This document shows, piece by piece, positions 28,620 to 37,252 of a stretch of DNA of 64,000 bases. This stretch comes from Frondihabitans sp. 762G35. GTDB taxonomy: Bacteria; Actinomycetota; Actinomycetes; Actinomycetales; Microbacteriaceae. Each line of letters starts with the position of its first letter. Within the stretch, counting starts at the first letter, position 1. Location of the stretch: the NCBI RefSeq assembly GCF_002074055.1, contig NZ_CP014619.1:2046001-2110000 (forward strand), written 5' to 3'. The translations under genes and the position numbers were made by a program. The notes below the pieces were generated by a model. The model ran no database searches. It was given only the letters and a program-made list of their open reading frames with translations, and was not told the origin of the DNA.

Positions 28620-30458
28620 ATGGTCGCCCCGCTCCCCCTCGCCCGACGCGCCTGGGGTCGAGTTCCCCGGGCGGCGCGAGGCATCCTGCTGGCCGTCACG
28701 ACGGGGCTCCTGTCGACCGTCGTGGCCGCCCTCGCGCTCGGGCTGACACCGACCGCCCTCCGCGAGCGCTGGCAGACCGGCACCGACGACGGCGTCCTGC
28801 ACTACCTGCTGTTCACGAGCGCGACGCAGCGGTTCTCGTTCGCGGACAACCCGGATCTCGGGTTCCCGCACGGTCTGAACGTCTTCTTCTCCGGACAGGT
28901 CGACGTGTCGTCGGCGATCGTCATGAGGCTGCTGTCGTTCGCCGTGCCGAGCGGGTTCACGCTGCTCAACCTCTTCGTGCTGATGACCTTCGCCGGGGTC
29001 GGCGCGACCGGCTACGCCTTCTTCCGCGCGCTCCGCGTCCGCCCGTGGCTCGCCGTGATCTTCGGTGCGCTCTACAGCCTCGCCCCCTACCACTTCATCC
29101 GGATCGGGTACGGTCACGCCTTCATCTCCAACTACTGGGCCATCCCGCTCGTGGGGATCCTCGCCCTGGTGGCCGCCGGCGACGAGACCGACCCGTTCCG
29201 CGCCTGGGCGGAGCGCGGCCCGACCCTCCGGGCACGGCGTCTCCGCCGCTTCGGCCCTCCCGTCCTGCTCGGCCTCGCCGTCGCCACGACCGGCGGCTAC
29301 TACTTCGTCTTCGGCGTCATCGTGGTGGCCGGCGTCTGGCTCGTCACCGCTCTCCGCACGCTGCTCCGGAAAGACGGCCTGCGAGCCCTCGCGGCGCCGA
29401 CCTGGGCTCTGGGCCCGCTCGGGGTCTTCGTCCTGATCCAGCTCGTGGTGCTCAACAGCGGCTTCGGCGAGCGCTTCGCCCCGTACTTCGCGTCGCGCGA
29501 ACCCGTCGAGTCCGAGCTCTACGCGGGCAAGCTCCTCAGCCTCCTTCTCCCCTGGAGCGGGTCCCGCATTCCGCTCCTGGACCGCGCCGGCGTCAAGTAC
29601 GCCGACCTGAGCCCGATCGTCCCCACGACGGAGTCCCCGGGGACGCCCCTCGTCGCGTCCGTCGGCCTGATCCTGCTCGCGGTGGCCCTCGTCGCCCTGG
29701 TGGTGGCCGGGTCGTCGCCGGCACTCCGGTCGACCTGGTTCGGCCGCGTCGTCGACGACGACCGGGTCCGGATGCTCGTGGTCGGCACGGCCTGGACCTT
29801 CTGCTTCTTCATCGTGTCGGGCCTCGGCGTCGTGGTGGCCGTCGCCATCGGCCCCGAGATCCGCGCCTGGTCGCGCCTGAGCGTCGTCCTCATCCTCTTC
29901 GGGCTTGCCTTCGTCGCGATCCTCGTCGAGCGCACCACGCCCCGACGCGGGCTCCGCCTCGTCGTCGCCGCACTGATCGTGGCCGTGGCCCTCGTCGACC
30001 AGGTCGCGGGCGTCCGTCGCGCCGTCGACGTGAACCCCACCGCGGATCCGGTGGTCTCGTCGTTCGTCGCGCGCGCCGACGCGCTCCTGCCGGACGGCTG
30101 CGGCGTCGTGCAGCTCCCGCTGAAGAGCTTCCCCGACTCCGGCACCATCGGCCAGCTCAAGGACTACGACGAGGCGCTCCCCTACCTCTACACGGTGCCC
30201 GGCCACCTGAGGTGGAGCTACGGCTCGATCCTCGGCACGAAGGGGTGGACGATCTGGCAGCGGAGCACGACGCCCGAGACGTTCGCCGGCGCGGTCCGGT
30301 CGACGCGGGCCTGCGCCGTCGAGGTCGACCGCCGCGGCTACACGAGCGACCCCGCCGGCTGGCGAGCCCTCGTCCGGGCGGCGACGGGTTCCGTGGCTCC
30401 GGCCATCACCTCGTCGGACGGCCGCTTCCTGCTCTTCCCGGTCCCCGGTCGGGACTGA
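28620..30458 (+). CDS. Polytopic membrane protein, possible GT-C glycosyltransferase
   Basis: A 612-residue protein with about 10-12 membrane helices and a C-terminal extracytoplasmic domain of about 140 residues (from about 470). A loop after the first helix reads GTDDGVLHYLLFT, an acidic pair in the place where GT-C enzymes hold catalytic Asp/Glu; this is suggestive only. The long reading frame continues upstream through the antisense of manA, but ATG 28620 follows a -10 TACTGT and is the start of the hydrophobic protein. It is the first gene of the polysaccharide locus on this strand. Substrate unknown. Confidence 0.75.
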   Translation: MVAPLPLARRAWGRVPRAARGILLAVTTGLLSTVVAALALGLTPTALRERWQTGTDDGVLHYLLFTSATQRFSFADNPDLGFPHGLNVFFSGQVDVSSAIVMRLLSFAVPSGFTLLNLFVLMTFAGVGATGYAFFRALRVRPWLAVIFGALYSLAPYHFIRIGYGHAFISNYWAIPLVGILALVAAGDETDPFRAWAERGPTLRARRLRRFGPPVLLGLAVATTGGYYFVFGVIVVAGVWLVTALRTLLRKDGLRALAAPTWALGPLGVFVLIQLVVLNSGFGERFAPYFASREPVESELYAGKLLSLLLPWSGSRIPLLDRAGVKYADLSPIVPTTESPGTPLVASVGLILLAVALVALVVAGSSPALRSTWFGRVVDDDRVRMLVVGTAWTFCFFIVSGLGVVVAVAIGPEIRAWSRLSVVLILFGLAFVAILVERTTPRRGLRLVVAALIVAVALVDQVAGVRRAVDVNPTADPVVSSFVARADALLPDGCGVVQLPLKSFPDSGTIGQLKDYDEALPYLYTVPGHLRWSYGSILGTKGWTIWQRSTTPETFAGAVRSTRACAVEVDRRGYTSDPAGWRALVRAATGSVAPAITSSDGRFLLFPVPGRD

Positions 30459-30517
30459 CCGCACCCCGGGCCCTCCTCCGAGCTCGGGAGCGCCGCCGGT
30501 CGTCTAGCCTAGGCAGC

Positions 30518-31909
30518 ATGTCCGTCGCCCGCTCCCTCGTCTCGCGCGTGAGCACGACGACGCGGCCGGAGACGGAGTCGACCCTCTTCGCCACCCTCGT
30601 CTTCCTGGTGCTCTTCGGCGGCGACCCCCTCCGCGACTCGATCAACTGGGCCGGCTGGGCCGTGGTCTGCGTGGCCTTCGTCGCCGCCTCGATCGTCGTC
30701 CTGGTGCGCCACCGGATCGCCTGGAGCCGTCTCCCGGTGCTGCTCGGCCTCTTCCTCCTCGTCGTGACCGCGTCGATCGCCTGGTCGGCCTACCCCGCGG
30801 GCACCGCGCTCGGGATCGTCACCCAGCTGATGACGACGGTGGCCCCGCTCGCCATGGTCGCGAGCCTGTCCTGGCCGTCGATCGTCAAGGCGCTCGGCAG
30901 GGCCCTGCGGATCGTCGTCGTGCTGTCGCTCCTCTTCGAGCTGGTCGTGTCCGTCTTCGTCCGGCGGCCGTTCTGCCCGGTCTACGTGGACTGCTCCGGC
31001 CGCCCTCCCGCCGCCTTCTACTGGAGCCGCGACAACCTCCTCACCGGGGGGCAGATCCAGGGTCTCCCCGGCAACAGCAACCTCCTCGCGATCTTCGCGC
31101 TCCTCGCCCTCGTCGTCACGCTGTGCCAGGCGGCCGACCGGGTCATCACGAAGCGCGAGGCGTGGCTCGGCGTCGTCGCGGGCGTGATCGCCCTCGCGCT
31201 CACCCGCTCGTCGACCGTCCTCATCTGCCTCGTCACGACCGCGGTCGTCCTCGGCTTCGCCCTGGCCGCCCGACGGATCCCGCTGCGGCACCGGTGGGTC
31301 GTGGGCGTCGCCGCCCTCGCCGTGGCGGGCGCCGCCGCGGTCGTCGCGGTCGTCGGGCGCTCGGCGATCCTCGGCCTCCTCGGGAAGAGCAGCGACCTCA
31401 CCGGCCGATTCACCATCTGGAACGACGTCTACCGTCTGGCCGTCCAGCGCCCTGTCGTCGGCTGGGGTTGGACCGGCTACTGGCAGCCCTTCTACAAGCC
31501 CTTCACCGACCTCGCGAAGCGCAACGGCGTGGTCTACCTGCAGGCCCACGACGCCTACCTCGACGTCTGGTTCCAGCTCGGCTTCGTCGGTCTCGCGCTC
31601 TTCGTGGCCCTCCTGGTCACGACGGCGGCCCGCTCCTGGTGGTGGGCGACCGACCGCAGGATGCTCGGGCCCGCCTCCCCCGCCCCCTGGACGGCCCTCG
31701 ACCTCCTGCCCCTGCTCCTCGTCGCGACGATGCTCGTCCACGCGGTCACCGAGTCGCGGCTCATCGTGGAGTGGGGCTGGGCGATCGTCACCCTGGTGTG
31801 CCTGGCGACCCGCGCCGACAACTTCCGGTGGTGGACCACGCCCCAGCCGGTCGTCCTCAGCGTCGACCGCGAAGGCGGGCCCAGCGCCTCTCGGCACCCC
31901 ACCGCGTGA
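30518..31909 (+). CDS. O-antigen ligase/polymerase-family membrane protein
   Basis: A 463-residue protein with about 10-12 membrane helices. The Wzy_C/O-antigen ligase signature is visible in the large loop (RPPAAFYWSRDNL, PGNSNLLAIFALLAL) and in the following DLTGRFTIWNDVYRLAVQRPVVGWGW segment with its conserved Arg and WGW. Such enzymes polymerise or transfer lipid-linked glycans outside the cell. A -10-like TAGCCT (30505-30510) lies 7 nt before ATG 30518, so it has its own promoter. The 3' end overlaps the converging mannose-synthase-like gene by 53 bp. Confidence 0.85.
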   Translation: MSVARSLVSRVSTTTRPETESTLFATLVFLVLFGGDPLRDSINWAGWAVVCVAFVAASIVVLVRHRIAWSRLPVLLGLFLLVVTASIAWSAYPAGTALGIVTQLMTTVAPLAMVASLSWPSIVKALGRALRIVVVLSLLFELVVSVFVRRPFCPVYVDCSGRPPAAFYWSRDNLLTGGQIQGLPGNSNLLAIFALLALVVTLCQAADRVITKREAWLGVVAGVIALALTRSSTVLICLVTTAVVLGFALAARRIPLRHRWVVGVAALAVAGAAAVVAVVGRSAILGLLGKSSDLTGRFTIWNDVYRLAVQRPVVGWGWTGYWQPFYKPFTDLAKRNGVVYLQAHDAYLDVWFQLGFVGLALFVALLVTTAARSWWWATDRRMLGPASPAPWTALDLLPLLLVATMLVHAVTESRLIVEWGWAIVTLVCLATRADNFRWWTTPQPVVLSVDREGGPSASRHPTA

Positions 31910-32639
31910 CGCGCCGCATGGCCTCGACCACGATGGCCTGGCTCATCTTCGACTCGCCCAGCTCGCGCTCCCGGAACTCGATCGGCATCTCCGCGACGTA
32001 GCCGCCGCCATCGAGGACGCGCAGGGTCATGTCGACCTGGAAGCAGTAGCCCTTCGAGTCGATGCCGTCGAGATCCATGGCGCGGACGGTGTCCGCGGCG
32101 TAGACCCGGAACCCGGCGGTGACGTCGCGGATCCGGAGCCCGAGGGCGAGGCGCGCGTAGAGATTGCCGCCGCGGCTGAGGATCTTCCGGCTCGTCGGCC
32201 AGTTGACGACGGTTCCGCCGGGGATCCAGCGCGAGCCGATCACGAGGCTGGGCGAGTCCGTCCCGGTCGCGACGCGGGCGATCATGCGCGGAAGGGCCTC
32301 CGGCGGGTGCGACCCGTCGGCGTCCATCTCGACGAGGATCTCGTAGCCCCGCTCGAGACCCCAGGCGAAGCCCTGCACGTAGGCCGATCCGAGCCCGAGT
32401 TTTCCCGTGCGGTGCATCACGTGGACGCGGGCGTCGTCGCGCGCCATCTCGTCGGCCAGGCGGCCGGTGCCGTCCGGGCTGCCGTCGTCGACCACCAGCA
32501 GGTGGGCCTCGGGCACGGCTCGGAGGAGACGACCCGCGATGAGCGGGAGGTTCTCGATCTCGTCGTAGGTGGGCACGATGACGAGGGCGCCGGCGCCTGA
32601 GTGGCGGTGAGCTGCGTCGGTGGAAGGCACGACTGACAC
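31857..32639 (-). CDS. Polyprenyl-phosphate mannose synthase-like GT2 enzyme
   Basis: A 260-residue GT2 enzyme resembling dolichol/polyprenyl-phosphate-mannose synthase. It has VIVPTYDEIENL at about 20-31, VVDDGSPDGT, the metal-binding DADGSH motif, GSRWIPGGTVVNWP and the SKGYCFQVDM segment. It would load mannose from GDP-mannose onto polyprenyl phosphate for GT-C enzymes outside, which fits the GT-C-like genes nearby. The start is GTG 32639, only 17 bp from the divergent neighbour. The last 53 bp overlap the convergent gene on the other strand. Confidence 0.9.
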   Translation of the reverse strand: MSVVPSTDAAHRHSGAGALVIVPTYDEIENLPLIAGRLLRAVPEAHLLVVDDGSPDGTGRLADEMARDDARVHVMHRTGKLGLGSAYVQGFAWGLERGYEILVEMDADGSHPPEALPRMIARVATGTDSPSLVIGSRWIPGGTVVNWPTSRKILSRGGNLYARLALGLRIRDVTAGFRVYAADTVRAMDLDGIDSKGYCFQVDMTLRVLDGGGYVAEMPIEFRERELGESKMSQAIVVEAMRRVTRWGAERRWARLRGRR

Positions 32640-32656
32640 CCTGCCACAATGGGAGG

Positions 32657-33985
32657 GTGACCATCGACCGGGGAGCCCGCGATCCCCTGCGGCGGTACCT
32701 TTCCGCGTGGATCGGCTTCTCCGCCGGCGGGACGTTCAGCCAGGCCCTCTCCGTGGCGATCCTCGTCTACGCGCTCGGGGTGAACGCCGTGCGCGCGTTC
32801 GTCGGTCTGCCGGGCGAGCTGGCGATCCTCTCGACGCTGGTCGTGCTGGCCGCTCTCTCGCTGTTCGGCGCCCGGCACCGGATCGAGTGGCGCGGCATCC
32901 TGCCCCTCTCGCTGATCACGCTGTTCGCCTTCCTCACCGCCAGCGTCTTCTGGAGCGAGTACACCTGGGTCACCCTCGGCGGCGTGCTCTACGCGTTCGC
33001 GTTCGCGGCGCTCGGGATGTACCTGGCTCTCGGCCGCGACCTCGTCCAGGTGGTGCGCGCGACGGGCGACGCGCTGCGCATCCTGCTCACCGCGTCGTTG
33101 ACGCTCGAGGTCTTCTCGGGGCTGCTCATCGACCAGCCGATCCCGTTCCTCGGCATCCAGGGCAACCTCGCGGTCGGCGGGCCGATCCAGGGCGTCGGCG
33201 GGACGCGCAACCTCCTCGGCTTCCTGGCGGCCCTCGCCGTGATCACCTTCGCCGTCGAGTGGTTCACCCGCTCGATCACGCAGGGCGTCGCGATCGCGTC
33301 GGCCTCGCTGGCGCTCCTCACTCTCGTCTTCGCCAGCTCCCCGACGTCGTCCCTCGCCGTCCTCGTGCTGGTCGTGGGCGCGATCGCCCTGCGCGGCCTC
33401 CGGCGGGCGCCCCGGGAGCGGAAGAACATCATCCAGGCGGTCCTGGTCACCCTCGTCGTGATCGGCGGGGTGCTCGCCTACGCGGGGCGGGCGCGGCTCC
33501 TGGAGGCGATCGGGGCGACGAGCGACCTCGAGGTCCGGCTCTCGCTCTGGGGCACCCTCCGCAGCCTCATCCAGCTGCACTCGATCGCCGGCTGGGGCTT
33601 CACGGGCATCTGGCAGACCGACGTCTTCCCGTTCTCGCTCTTCACCGTCCCCGGCGGGCGGCCGGCGCTCTCCGGCCTGGGCGCGTTCTTCGACACCTGG
33701 TTCCAGATCGGCCTGATCGGACTCGTGCTCCTGCTCGCGGCGGGAACCCTCGCGTTCGTGCGGGCCTGGCTGACGGCGTCCGAGCACCCCATCGTCGCGT
33801 ACGTCTGGCCCGCCCTCGTGATGCTGCTCATCGGCGTCACCGCGCTGGCCGAGAGCTACGTGCTCTTCCAGAGCAACCTCATGCTCTTCGTCGCGATCGC
33901 GACGATCTCGGCGCGCAAGAGATCGTGGCGGGTGCGACTCCCCCACGGCGACGCGCCGCGGAGCGACCTGCCCGACCCGCGCTGA
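32657..33985 (+). CDS. O-antigen ligase/polymerase-family membrane protein (second copy)
   Basis: A 442-residue polytopic protein of the same family as the one ending at 31909. Equivalent landmarks are GGPIQGVGGTRNLLGFLAALAV, SDLEVRLSLWGTL and IAGWGFTGIW. Sequence similarity between the two is modest, so they are likely old paralogues with different substrates. The start is GTG 32657; a -10-like CACAAT (32645-32650) ends 6 nt before it, and the GGGAGG directly against the start is too close to act as a Shine-Dalgarno site, so a leaderless mRNA is likely. It converges on the next gene with a 10-bp gap. Confidence 0.84.
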   Translation: MTIDRGARDPLRRYLSAWIGFSAGGTFSQALSVAILVYALGVNAVRAFVGLPGELAILSTLVVLAALSLFGARHRIEWRGILPLSLITLFAFLTASVFWSEYTWVTLGGVLYAFAFAALGMYLALGRDLVQVVRATGDALRILLTASLTLEVFSGLLIDQPIPFLGIQGNLAVGGPIQGVGGTRNLLGFLAALAVITFAVEWFTRSITQGVAIASASLALLTLVFASSPTSSLAVLVLVVGAIALRGLRRAPRERKNIIQAVLVTLVVIGGVLAYAGRARLLEAIGATSDLEVRLSLWGTLRSLIQLHSIAGWGFTGIWQTDVFPFSLFTVPGGRPALSGLGAFFDTWFQIGLIGLVLLLAAGTLAFVRAWLTASEHPIVAYVWPALVMLLIGVTALAESYVLFQSNLMLFVAIATISARKRSWRVRLPHGDAPRSDLPDPR

Positions 33986-33995
33986 GGCCCCTGGG

Positions 33996-35534
33996 TCAGG
34001 CGCCTTCGCGCTGCGCTTCGCGTCGCGGGGCGACCGGGGCGTGGAAGTACTCCCACAGGTCGGCCGCGTAGGCGTCCCAGGTCCGGACGGTCCGCGCACG
34101 CGCCTCGTCGCCCAGGCGGGCGAGCAGGGCGCGGTCGGTCAGGAGCCGGATCAGCGCGTCGGTGATCGAGCGGTCGTCGCGCGGGTCGACGAGGAGGCCT
34201 CCGCCGCCGAGGTCGATGATCTCCTTCATACTGCCGTAGCCGCTGGTGATCACCGGCGTCCCGAGGGCGAGGGACTCCGCGACGGGCAACCCGAACCCCT
34301 CGTGGAGGGAAGGGAACAGCGTGAAGTCGGCGACGTCGTAGGCCGCGGCCAGGAGCTCGTCGGTCGCGCGGCTGACGAGGGTCACCGGCCGCTTCTCCGC
34401 CTGGAGCGCCTCGATCGCCTCGTGGAAGCGGTCGCTGGACCAGCTCGCACCGCCGATGAACGCCAGCGTGAACTCGTGCCCCTGCGCCCACGCCGACCGG
34501 GCGGCCTGCACGACGGCGAGGTGGTTCTTGCGCGGTTCGTGGCTGCCCACGACGAGCACGGTCGGCCGCGACGGATCGACTCCGAGGGCCCGGCGCGCCT
34601 CGTCGCGGCTCTCCGGCGTCGAGGGCTCCACCTCGGCCGCGAGAGCCACGTGCCGGACGTCGGGCCCCGACAGCCCCGTCGACCCGAGCATGTGGCGCCA
34701 ACCGGAGAACTCGGCGGCCGCGGCGGAGGAGATGGCACCGATGCGCGTGGAGCGGGAGATCGACTGCAGGTAGAGCGGGTACTGGCCGGAGATGCCGTCG
34801 TGGCTCGTCTCGCCCGACGTCATCGGGACGGCGTCGTAGCCGATCACGTCGACCTCGAGGCCGGCGTGGGCGACGATGCTCTCGAGGCGGACGGTGCGCC
34901 ACGTCTCGGCGACGAGCTCCGAGACGACGAACGGCGACGACAGCGGCAGCAGGATCTCGGTGGCCACCTCCTGGTCGTCGCCCTCGACGGGCCCGGGGAG
35001 CCCCAGGAGCGAGTTCGTCTCCCAGTCGCTGAGGCGGCGGAGGGCGGTGGCGTCATCGGTCCAGGCGACGAAGAGGACGTCGTGGTCGCGGTGGAAGCGC
35101 CGGACCGTCTCGCGGACGACCCGCTGGATGCCCGTGATCTTCGTCGTGCGCGAGGTGTCGTGCACCTCGATGACGGCGGGACCCTCGACCGTGACGAGGC
35201 TCCGCTCGGGGAACTCGAGCGCGGCGTCGGAGTCGACGGCCTCCTCGAGGGTCTCCCGGAGACCGTTGATGACGGCGCGACGCTCGAAGCGCAGGAAGTC
35301 GGCCGACGACGGGATCCGGGCGGTGGCCGCCGCGAGGACCTGCCAGAGACGCGCCGACGACGGCGTCGCCTCGAGCTCCCGGACGATCGCGTCGACGACC
35401 TCGGCGCGCGGGGCGCTGCGCGGCGAGTCGTCGTCGCCGGGCCTCCAGGCGCGGAGCAGGGTCGACAGGCGGGCGACGACCGCGAGGGTCGCCTCCTCGG
35501 TGTCGGTGGTGTTCGTGGTTCTGGCGTCGGTCAT
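33996..35534 (-). CDS. GT4-type glycosyltransferase with TGIQRV motif (paralogue 1)
   Basis: A 512-residue enzyme. Residues 50-105 form a helical region shared with three other proteins here (core RLWQVLAAATARIPSSADFLRF). TGIQRVVRET follows at 134-143, then a GT-B fold with IGYDAVP, the linker GSHEPRKN and the GT4 donor-site segment FPSLHEGFGLPVAESLALGTPV. The start is ATG 35534 with GGAGG upstream, overlapping the preceding gene as ATGA. It is the last gene of a minus-strand operon that begins with wzm. The TGIQRV pattern is known in glycosyltransferases of other O-polysaccharide clusters; donor and acceptor cannot be told, but mannose or rhamnose are likely from context. Confidence 0.85.
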   Translation of the reverse strand: MTDARTTNTTDTEEATLAVVARLSTLLRAWRPGDDDSPRSAPRAEVVDAIVRELEATPSSARLWQVLAAATARIPSSADFLRFERRAVINGLRETLEEAVDSDAALEFPERSLVTVEGPAVIEVHDTSRTTKITGIQRVVRETVRRFHRDHDVLFVAWTDDATALRRLSDWETNSLLGLPGPVEGDDQEVATEILLPLSSPFVVSELVAETWRTVRLESIVAHAGLEVDVIGYDAVPMTSGETSHDGISGQYPLYLQSISRSTRIGAISSAAAAEFSGWRHMLGSTGLSGPDVRHVALAAEVEPSTPESRDEARRALGVDPSRPTVLVVGSHEPRKNHLAVVQAARSAWAQGHEFTLAFIGGASWSSDRFHEAIEALQAEKRPVTLVSRATDELLAAAYDVADFTLFPSLHEGFGLPVAESLALGTPVITSGYGSMKEIIDLGGGGLLVDPRDDRSITDALIRLLTDRALLARLGDEARARTVRTWDAYAADLWEYFHAPVAPRREAQREGA

Positions 35535-37252
35535 GACGGTCGGACCTCCTCGACGCGCTGGCGGATGTCGCGGGCGTACTCGACCCACGTCGTGGGCGTC
35601 TGCGCCGCGATCTCGGCCCGGAGGCGCTCGATCTCGGCGTCGTCGCCCAGCAGGCGCTCCATGGCACCGGCGATCTCCTCGATGTCGGTCGGGTCGATCG
35701 TCACGCAGCCGCCGTGACGAGCGATCTCGGCCATGCTCCCGAACTGGCTGACGATGGCCGGCGTGCCCGCCGCGAGCGACTCCGTGATCGGGAGGCCGTA
35801 GCCCTCGTGGAGCGAGGTGAAGACCGAGAAGCGCGCGTGCGCGTACGCAGTGGCGAGATCGGTGTCGGTGACGGCGTCGAGGACGGCGACGGGGTACCCG
35901 GCGATGGCCAGCTCGTTGACCTTGTCGTCGAGGTCGGTGTACCAGGCGGGTCCGTGCCCGCCGACGATCACGAGCGAGAAGTCGACCCCGCGGCGCCAGA
36001 GGAGTTCGGCGGCGTAGGCGATCGCGATCTGGTTCTTCCGCGGTTCGTGGGCGCCGACGGACACCACCACGGGCTTGCCGGGGTGCGGGACGGGCAGCGG
36101 CTTCGCGGTCACGGGCGGCTCGGTCGGCAGCGGGACGACGTCGACGCGCGGACCTCGGAGCCCCTGCGCGACGAGCGCGCGCGAGAAGCCCTCGAACTCC
36201 CGGCCCGCCGAGGCGCTGATCGCGACCACGACGTCGCAGTGCTTGAGGATGCTCAGGTAGTGCACGAACTGGATCGACTCGTCGCGGCTGACGTAGGCGC
36301 CGTTGAGCACCGGGATCGCGTCGTAGCCGATCGCGACCGTGCCGTTGCCGGAGTGCTCGACGAGGCAGGCGAGGCGCGACGTGTTGCGCTCCGGGGTGAC
36401 CTCGGGCAGGAGGACGGTGGTCTCCCACGGGATGACGAGGCGCGCCGCACCGTCGGCGAAGAAGGTGGGGCGCTCGTCGCGCCGGTCGGGGGTCCACTCG
36501 ACGACGCGGGAGAGCTCCTTGGAAGAGACGCCGCGCATGGTGCTGGCGTCCTGGGTCCAGGCGACGAGCTCGAAGTCGCCCTCGCGCGACCAGCGCCGGA
36601 ACGTCTCGCGGACGACGCGCTGCACGCCGGAGGTGAACCCGTGCCTGGCCGAGAAGTCGACGTCGACGACGGGGCGGTCGGTGACGACCGAGACCGTGCG
36701 GAAGTGCCCGCTGAACTTCGCGAGCATCGGGCCGGCGTGGTCGAGGACCACCTGCATCCTGCCGTCGGGCTCCGTGAGCGTCAGCTCGCGGCTGAACGCC
36801 CGGAGCGCGTCGTTGTCGGGCATGGCGGCGGCGACGGCGGTCAGCAGGAGCCACGTCTGGCGCAGCGAGGACGGGTCGACGCTCTCGAGCACGGTCTCGA
36901 GCAGGACGCTCACCGGACCGCTCTCGAGAGCGGCCGTGGCCGGGCTCCCCGTCAGGTGGGGCGTCACGGCGAGGAGCCGCTGCCGGAGGGTGCCCTGCCG
37001 CGTCAGACCGGCGAGTTCCGCGGAGCGGTCGTCGTCGGGGTCGACGGCGGGCCGACCGGCGTCGGGGTCGCTGCCGCGGTAGTGCGCGGAGACCACCTTC
37101 TGGACGTACTTCGCCCGACGGAGCGGAGCGGTGACACGCCAGCTCAGGCTCTCCTGGAGGCGCTCGACCGGCGAGTCGCCGTTCGGTGTCGTCACCGGCG
37201 TGTCGGCGTAGAGCCACCACATCAGCCGGAGGTCGTTCTTCTGCTTCGGCAT
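35531..37252 (-). CDS. GT4-type glycosyltransferase with SWRVT and GVQRV motifs (paralogue 2)
   Basis: A 573-residue enzyme, the longest of the four paralogues. It has an extra N-terminal module with SLSWRVTAPLR at 35-45, then the shared helical region (RQTWLLLTAVAAAMPDNDALRAF, 131-153), SGVQRVVRETFRRW from 208, IGYDAIPV, GAHEPRKNQ and FTSLHEGYGLPITESLAAGTPA. The start is ATG 37252, overlapping the preceding stop as TGATG. The N-terminal module is the same kind of segment that forms a separate small protein at 46293-46556. Cytosolic assembly of the exported glycan is inferred. Confidence 0.85.
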   Translation of the reverse strand: MPKQKNDLRLMWWLYADTPVTTPNGDSPVERLQESLSWRVTAPLRRAKYVQKVVSAHYRGSDPDAGRPAVDPDDDRSAELAGLTRQGTLRQRLLAVTPHLTGSPATAALESGPVSVLLETVLESVDPSSLRQTWLLLTAVAAAMPDNDALRAFSRELTLTEPDGRMQVVLDHAGPMLAKFSGHFRTVSVVTDRPVVDVDFSARHGFTSGVQRVVRETFRRWSREGDFELVAWTQDASTMRGVSSKELSRVVEWTPDRRDERPTFFADGAARLVIPWETTVLLPEVTPERNTSRLACLVEHSGNGTVAIGYDAIPVLNGAYVSRDESIQFVHYLSILKHCDVVVAISASAGREFEGFSRALVAQGLRGPRVDVVPLPTEPPVTAKPLPVPHPGKPVVVSVGAHEPRKNQIAIAYAAELLWRRGVDFSLVIVGGHGPAWYTDLDDKVNELAIAGYPVAVLDAVTDTDLATAYAHARFSVFTSLHEGYGLPITESLAAGTPAIVSQFGSMAEIARHGGCVTIDPTDIEEIAGAMERLLGDDAEIERLRAEIAAQTPTTWVEYARDIRQRVEEVRPS

